From Candidatus Bathyarchaeota archaeon (GTDB lineage: Archaea > Thermoproteota > Bathyarchaeia > Bathyarchaeales > Bathycorpusculaceae), in contig JAOZIA010000002.1 in assembly GCA_026014585.1 (NCBI GenBank), positions 41,677 to 105,676 on the forward strand: 64,000 nucleotides of DNA, given 5' to 3'. Positions 60,951 to 64,000 of the stretch are shown here, in pieces. A model generated the notes under the pieces. That model was given only the letters and a program-made list of their open reading frames with translations, made no database searches and was not told where the DNA came from. How positions within the stretch are numbered: the stretch's first letter is position 1; each line of letters starts with the position of its first letter. The translations under genes were made by a program, and so were the position numbers.

Positions 60951-61493
60951 ATGAAGGTTCTTGGTTTAGTGGGCAACCCCCGAAAAGAAAGCAACACGGA
61001 CTTGCTTGTAGATGCAATTTTGAAAGGCGCACAAGAAAAGGGAGCCAGTACCGAAAAAATTTACCTCTACAGAACAGAAATTTTGCCCTGCATCGACTGC
61101 AGAGCCTGCAAACGGGGCAACAACCAATGCACACTAAAAGACCAAATGCAAACACTCTACCCCAAACTTGAGGAAGCCGACGTTTTGGTTTTTGGGACAC
61201 CCCTGTACTGGTATGGTTCCTCTGCAAAAATGAAACTGCTAATTGACCGCCTTCGCCCATACGTCGCGTCGATGAAGCTGAAAAGGAAGCGGGCTGTTTT
61301 GGTTGTTCCATCCGCGGAAGGTGCAGAAGCCTGCAAACCCACAGTTGACATGTTTAAACTGTCCTTCAAATATTTAGAAATGACTTTAGCGGATGTACTG
61401 TTGCCGTCTGCTTATGAACGGGCAGAAATAAAAAAGCAACCAGAAACACTAAACCAAGCTTTCGAATTGGGCAAAAACCTCAAGCTATCTTAA
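60951..61493 (+). CDS. NADPH-dependent FMN reductase/flavodoxin-family protein
   Basis: The 180-residue flavodoxin fold has VGNPRKESNTDLLVDAIL (FMN phosphate loop), an iron-sulfur-like CIDCRACKRGNNQC (residues about 47-60) and GTPLYWYGSSAKMKLLIDR. The Cys-rich segment is typical of iron-sulfur flavoproteins and related reductases. ATG 60951 is preferred over TTG 60945. Its end overlaps the convergent gene by 4 bp. Confidence 0.88.
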   Translation: MKVLGLVGNPRKESNTDLLVDAILKGAQEKGASTEKIYLYRTEILPCIDCRACKRGNNQCTLKDQMQTLYPKLEEADVLVFGTPLYWYGSSAKMKLLIDRLRPYVASMKLKRKRAVLVVPSAEGAEACKPTVDMFKLSFKYLEMTLADVLLPSAYERAEIKKQPETLNQAFELGKNLKLS

Positions 61494-61882
61494 GGTTTCT
61501 TTTTTGGCACGCGAAAATGGCTTTCTTTGCCTGCGCTGATGTACTCGCCACCCATATCCCGCACTGCCGACGCGACCCTTACAAAATTTGTACCCAGATA
61601 CTCTTTAGGTTTAATCATCACGTATTCTCCTTTATCTTCAAAACCCATGCGTGTTTCAAGTTCTTCAGGGAAGGACATGCGAATATCATCCAGTGTGCGG
61701 GTTTTTCCTGACGGCATCGCTGATGCAGGGTTTGATGTTGATGGTTGAGTGATTTGTCCCACTGCGAGGCTTTTTAGAGAAGCAGAAACTGTGCGTAGTT
61801 CCGTTTGGATTTTGCTTAGTTGACCTGTGAGTTCTTCGACTTTTTGGAGCAGTTGACCAAGTTTTTCTTTGTCAGCACTCAA
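61490..61882 (-). CDS. Coiled-coil hypothetical protein
   Basis: A 130-residue protein with an N-terminal heptad helix (residues about 5-42), a Ser/Pro linker and a C-terminal globular region (DDIRMSFPEELETRMGF; YLGTNFVRVASAVRDMGG). No known motif. It is convergent with the flavoprotein gene. Confidence 0.55.
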   Translation of the reverse strand: MSADKEKLGQLLQKVEELTGQLSKIQTELRTVSASLKSLAVGQITQPSTSNPASAMPSGKTRTLDDIRMSFPEELETRMGFEDKGEYVMIKPKEYLGTNFVRVASAVRDMGGEYISAGKESHFRVPKKKP

Positions 61883-62081
61883 AGCAGATACCCTTTAAAC
61901 CCATACTAGCTAAGAAACTTAATAAATAATTAGGCAAAACCAAACCAAATCCTTTTTTGCATCTGCTAACTGTTGTTTTTTATGGTTTACACGTTTTTTC
62001 CAATAATTTTAAGTTCTTAAACTGGCATAATTTTAGGAGTACTCAACTGTTTTTTAGTAAAGGTTGAGATGAGGGTTAAGT

Positions 62082-63245
62082 TTGGGTGAACAGAGGAAAG
62101 CAAAGGCATTTTTGGTCACTGTTCTTATTTTAACGTTGACCTTAGCTACTGGTGCCGCTGTATATTTCGCAGCTAAACCTGCGGGTTCCAGAGAGGTTTA
62201 TGTGGGCATGAATATTGCCTACGGCGGCGAAGAAACAGCTATTCACATAATAGACACAGTCTCAGATTATGTTAACTTTGTAATTCTGGGTTCACTAAAC
62301 CTAACCACTGATGCTGAGGCGCTGGGCAGAGTTTGTGATTACATCTACCAAAAAGACCTAAGCTTCATAATTTATGTTGGATTTTCCAACAGCAACGATT
62401 TAGTTCCGCCTAGAGGACCAGATGAGAACTTCTTTAGAGACGCCACTCAAAAGTACGGGGATAGTTTTTTGGGAGTTTACCTGTTTGATGAAGTGGGCGG
62501 GAAACTAATTGATGGCGCTCACTCCGTGGATGTTTCCAAAGCAACAACCTACACAGAAGCAGCCAATACCTACATTCTCCATTTAGGCTACTTCCTTAGC
62601 AACTACAGCAGCCACTATGAACCCCCAGAACTAAAACTGTTCACTTCAGATTACACGCTTTACTGGTACGATTATGCAGCAAGTTATGATGTAGTGTTTG
62701 CCGAGTACATCGGGACAGACAGCAAAGAAATTCCAACGGGGCTGTGCAGGGGAGCAGCAACGGCGCAACAGAAGGAGTGGGGAGCAATGTTGACTTGGTC
62801 AAACTATCAGGACTTCATTGATACACCCCAGCAAATATACGAAGATATGGTTTACGCGTATGATAATGGCGCCAAATACATTGCAGTTTTCAACTCAGCC
62901 ACTGACCACACCGAGGCAGAATATGGCGGATTAACCAATGAACATCTGCAAGCCATGAAAAACTTTTGGGAATACAAAAAAACCCATCAACCAAACCCAC
63001 CAGCCACCACAGCATATGTGCTTCCCAGAGATTACGGGTACGATTTTAGAAGACCCGACGGGTACATATGGGGAAAATGGCCTGCTGACTCGCTGACATC
63101 GCAAATATGGAACAGCCTAAACGTGCAACTGGAAAATCATGGTCCAAGCCTTGATATTGTGTATGAAACCTTGACAGATAACTATCCGGTAACTCTGCCC
63201 TATGATAGGCTGATTTACTGGAACGGAACAATAGTCGAAAAGTAA
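62082..63245 (+). CDS. Signal-anchored extracytoplasmic protein, possible TIM-barrel glycosidase-like
   Basis: Start TTG 62082; an N-terminal signal anchor (residues about 8-30). The 355-residue exterior part has FIIYVGFSNSNDL, GVYLFDEVGGKL and AKYIAVFNSATD, spaced like strands of a TIM barrel. The DE pair near residue 140 could be catalytic, but no named family is assured. It is convergent with the NosD-like gene; the ends are 4 bp apart. Confidence 0.6.
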   Translation: MGEQRKAKAFLVTVLILTLTLATGAAVYFAAKPAGSREVYVGMNIAYGGEETAIHIIDTVSDYVNFVILGSLNLTTDAEALGRVCDYIYQKDLSFIIYVGFSNSNDLVPPRGPDENFFRDATQKYGDSFLGVYLFDEVGGKLIDGAHSVDVSKATTYTEAANTYILHLGYFLSNYSSHYEPPELKLFTSDYTLYWYDYAASYDVVFAEYIGTDSKEIPTGLCRGAATAQQKEWGAMLTWSNYQDFIDTPQQIYEDMVYAYDNGAKYIAVFNSATDHTEAEYGGLTNEHLQAMKNFWEYKKTHQPNPPATTAYVLPRDYGYDFRRPDGYIWGKWPADSLTSQIWNSLNVQLENHGPSLDIVYETLTDNYPVTLPYDRLIYWNGTIVEK

Positions 63246-63249
63246 ATGG

Positions 63250-64000
63250 TTAAACTTTAACATGGTTAATGTCAAAAGGCATAGTGATTAGCGGATAATT
63301 ATCCCTATTGCTTTTTATTATGTAAGGTGTATCGCCAACGCCATCGCCATTTCCGTCAGTGCCCGTATAATCGCTCCAGTAATTGCCAACCTGCCCATTA
63401 TCCCAACTGTTAACGCTTTGGATCACATCCCAGTTAAGCCTGTAATTCTTATGATTACTCGTAAGTACATTGTAATAGAAAAGATTGTTTTGTGCAATTA
63501 GTTCGGTACCGCCAATAACAATTCCGTATCTGTTAAAATCGGTGATATAATTATGATAGAAGACATTGTTTTCGCCTTTGCCCATTATGATGCCAGAAGG
63601 TCCTGGTCCTTGCATCAGATTTCCAGTAATGGTATTATTTGAGCAATCAACAGAACTGTAAATACCAAGCCAAATGGTAGTGCAGACATTGTTGATTATG
63701 TTGTTTGAGGAGGAATCCTGTAAGTAAATGCAGTAGAAGGTGTTTTCCTCGATTATGTTGGTTGAACCTTTTAGGGTGATTATCTGACCCTGTTCTCGAC
63801 CAAGATTATTTCTTGCAATTGTACAAAATGAACCTGTGCAGGTTAATTCTCCAGAAATTGTGTTGTCACTGATAGTTTGATAAGAACCAACAATTTCTAC
63901 GGATGTGGGTATAGTGTTTTTTGAGAGTGTAAAGTATGAACCCTCTAAATTAACTGCGCCGGAATCAAATGAAAAAATGTTATCTGAAATTTTGATATGG
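63250..64000 (-). CDS. NosD-like right-handed beta-helix protein, N-terminus beyond window edge
   Basis: The frame is open from the window edge (about 250 residues). It consists of short beta-helix coils, for example NNIINNVCTTIWLGIY and NNTITGNLMQG, and ends in NYWSDYTGTDGNGDGVGDTPY, the NosD/CASH-type hallmark. It is probably a secreted or surface protein. No C-terminal transmembrane helix is present, unlike the beta-helix protein at 25354-27000. Confidence 0.85.
   Translation of the reverse strand, partial: HIKISDNIFSFDSGAVNLEGSYFTLSKNTIPTSVEIVGSYQTISDNTISGELTCTGSFCTIARNNLGREQGQIITLKGSTNIIEENTFYCIYLQDSSSNNIINNVCTTIWLGIYSSVDCSNNTITGNLMQGPGPSGIIMGKGENNVFYHNYITDFNRYGIVIGGTELIAQNNLFYYNVLTSNHKNYRLNWDVIQSVNSWDNGQVGNYWSDYTGTDGNGDGVGDTPYIIKSNRDNYPLITMPFDINHVKV

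Noticed and set aside
1..64000. CRISPR arrays, insertion sequences, tRNA or rRNA genes
   Set aside because: No regularly spaced direct repeats, transposase motifs, T-arm-like sequences or rRNA segments were seen in the intergenic regions.

Overview
This is an archaeal chromosome segment, most likely from the Thermoproteota and probably the class Bathyarchaeia (MCG). The family-level evidence is an archaeal/eukaryotic-type ribosomal protein set (S4e, L32e, L19e, S19e, L31e, L39e, LX), aIF6, PDCD5, prefoldin alpha, FEN1, RNase P proteins Rpp29 and Rpp21, archaeal CoA enzymes (pantoate kinase, archaeal PPAT), and form III RuBisCO with AMP phosphorylase. The class assignment is inference. Genes are tightly packed, TTG and GTG starts are common, and TATA-like promoters precede several units. 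No rRNA, tRNA, CRISPR array or insertion sequence was recognised.

Layout. 0-6 kb: a cytoskeleton-like module with an edge-truncated membrane protein, a degenerate FtsZ/tubulin-fold protein, a large tubulin/FtsZ-family GTPase with a coiled-coil C-terminal half, and a membrane protein translationally coupled to that GTPase. 6-11 kb: a ribbon-helix-helix regulator, a ClC channel, and a coaD / pantoate kinase / ECF transporter operon behind an 18-bp perfect palindrome. 11.7-16.7 kb: a nucleotide-sugar cluster (UDP-sugar dehydrogenase, rmlA, rmlC, rmlB, rmlD). 16.7-22.5 kb: rnp4-yhbY, small genes and a candidate structured RNA, then the classic archaeal rps19e-pdcd5-rpl39e-rpl31e-aif6-rplX-pfdA-ftsY cluster. 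22.7-27 kb: a nucleotidyltransferase-like protein, a cupredoxin without its usual ligands, RNase J and a beta-helix surface protein. 27.2-35.7 kb: a 17-gene ribosomal operon from rpl22 to rpl30, also carrying rpp29. 36-46.6 kb: fen1, pcm, glmS, an S-layer-like wHTH regulator, rtcA-trm5-flippase, and serine-type aminotransferase/serA. 46.9-64 kb: surface proteins, DUF1015, RuBisCO III and AMP phosphorylase, membrane and NERD proteins, a second candidate RNA, an arcadin-1-like protein, acylphosphatase, and an edge-truncated NosD-like protein.

Most notable. (1) The two-tubulin-fold plus membrane-anchor module at 0.6-6 kb is the best candidate for an undescribed system. (2) Three conserved genes (ugd, rmlA, ftsY) within 7 kb each carry one in-frame stop codon with the frame preserved. 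(3) A roughly 70-bp intergenic element occurs three times; one copy has an exactly inverted 8-bp hairpin loop. (4) The serA tail/DUF1015 head junction is duplicated around an inserted surface-protein gene. (5) Two intergenic regions have TATA boxes and strong RNA-like stems. (6) One cupredoxin has lost three of its four usual copper ligands. Functions come from motif reading only; no database search was possible.
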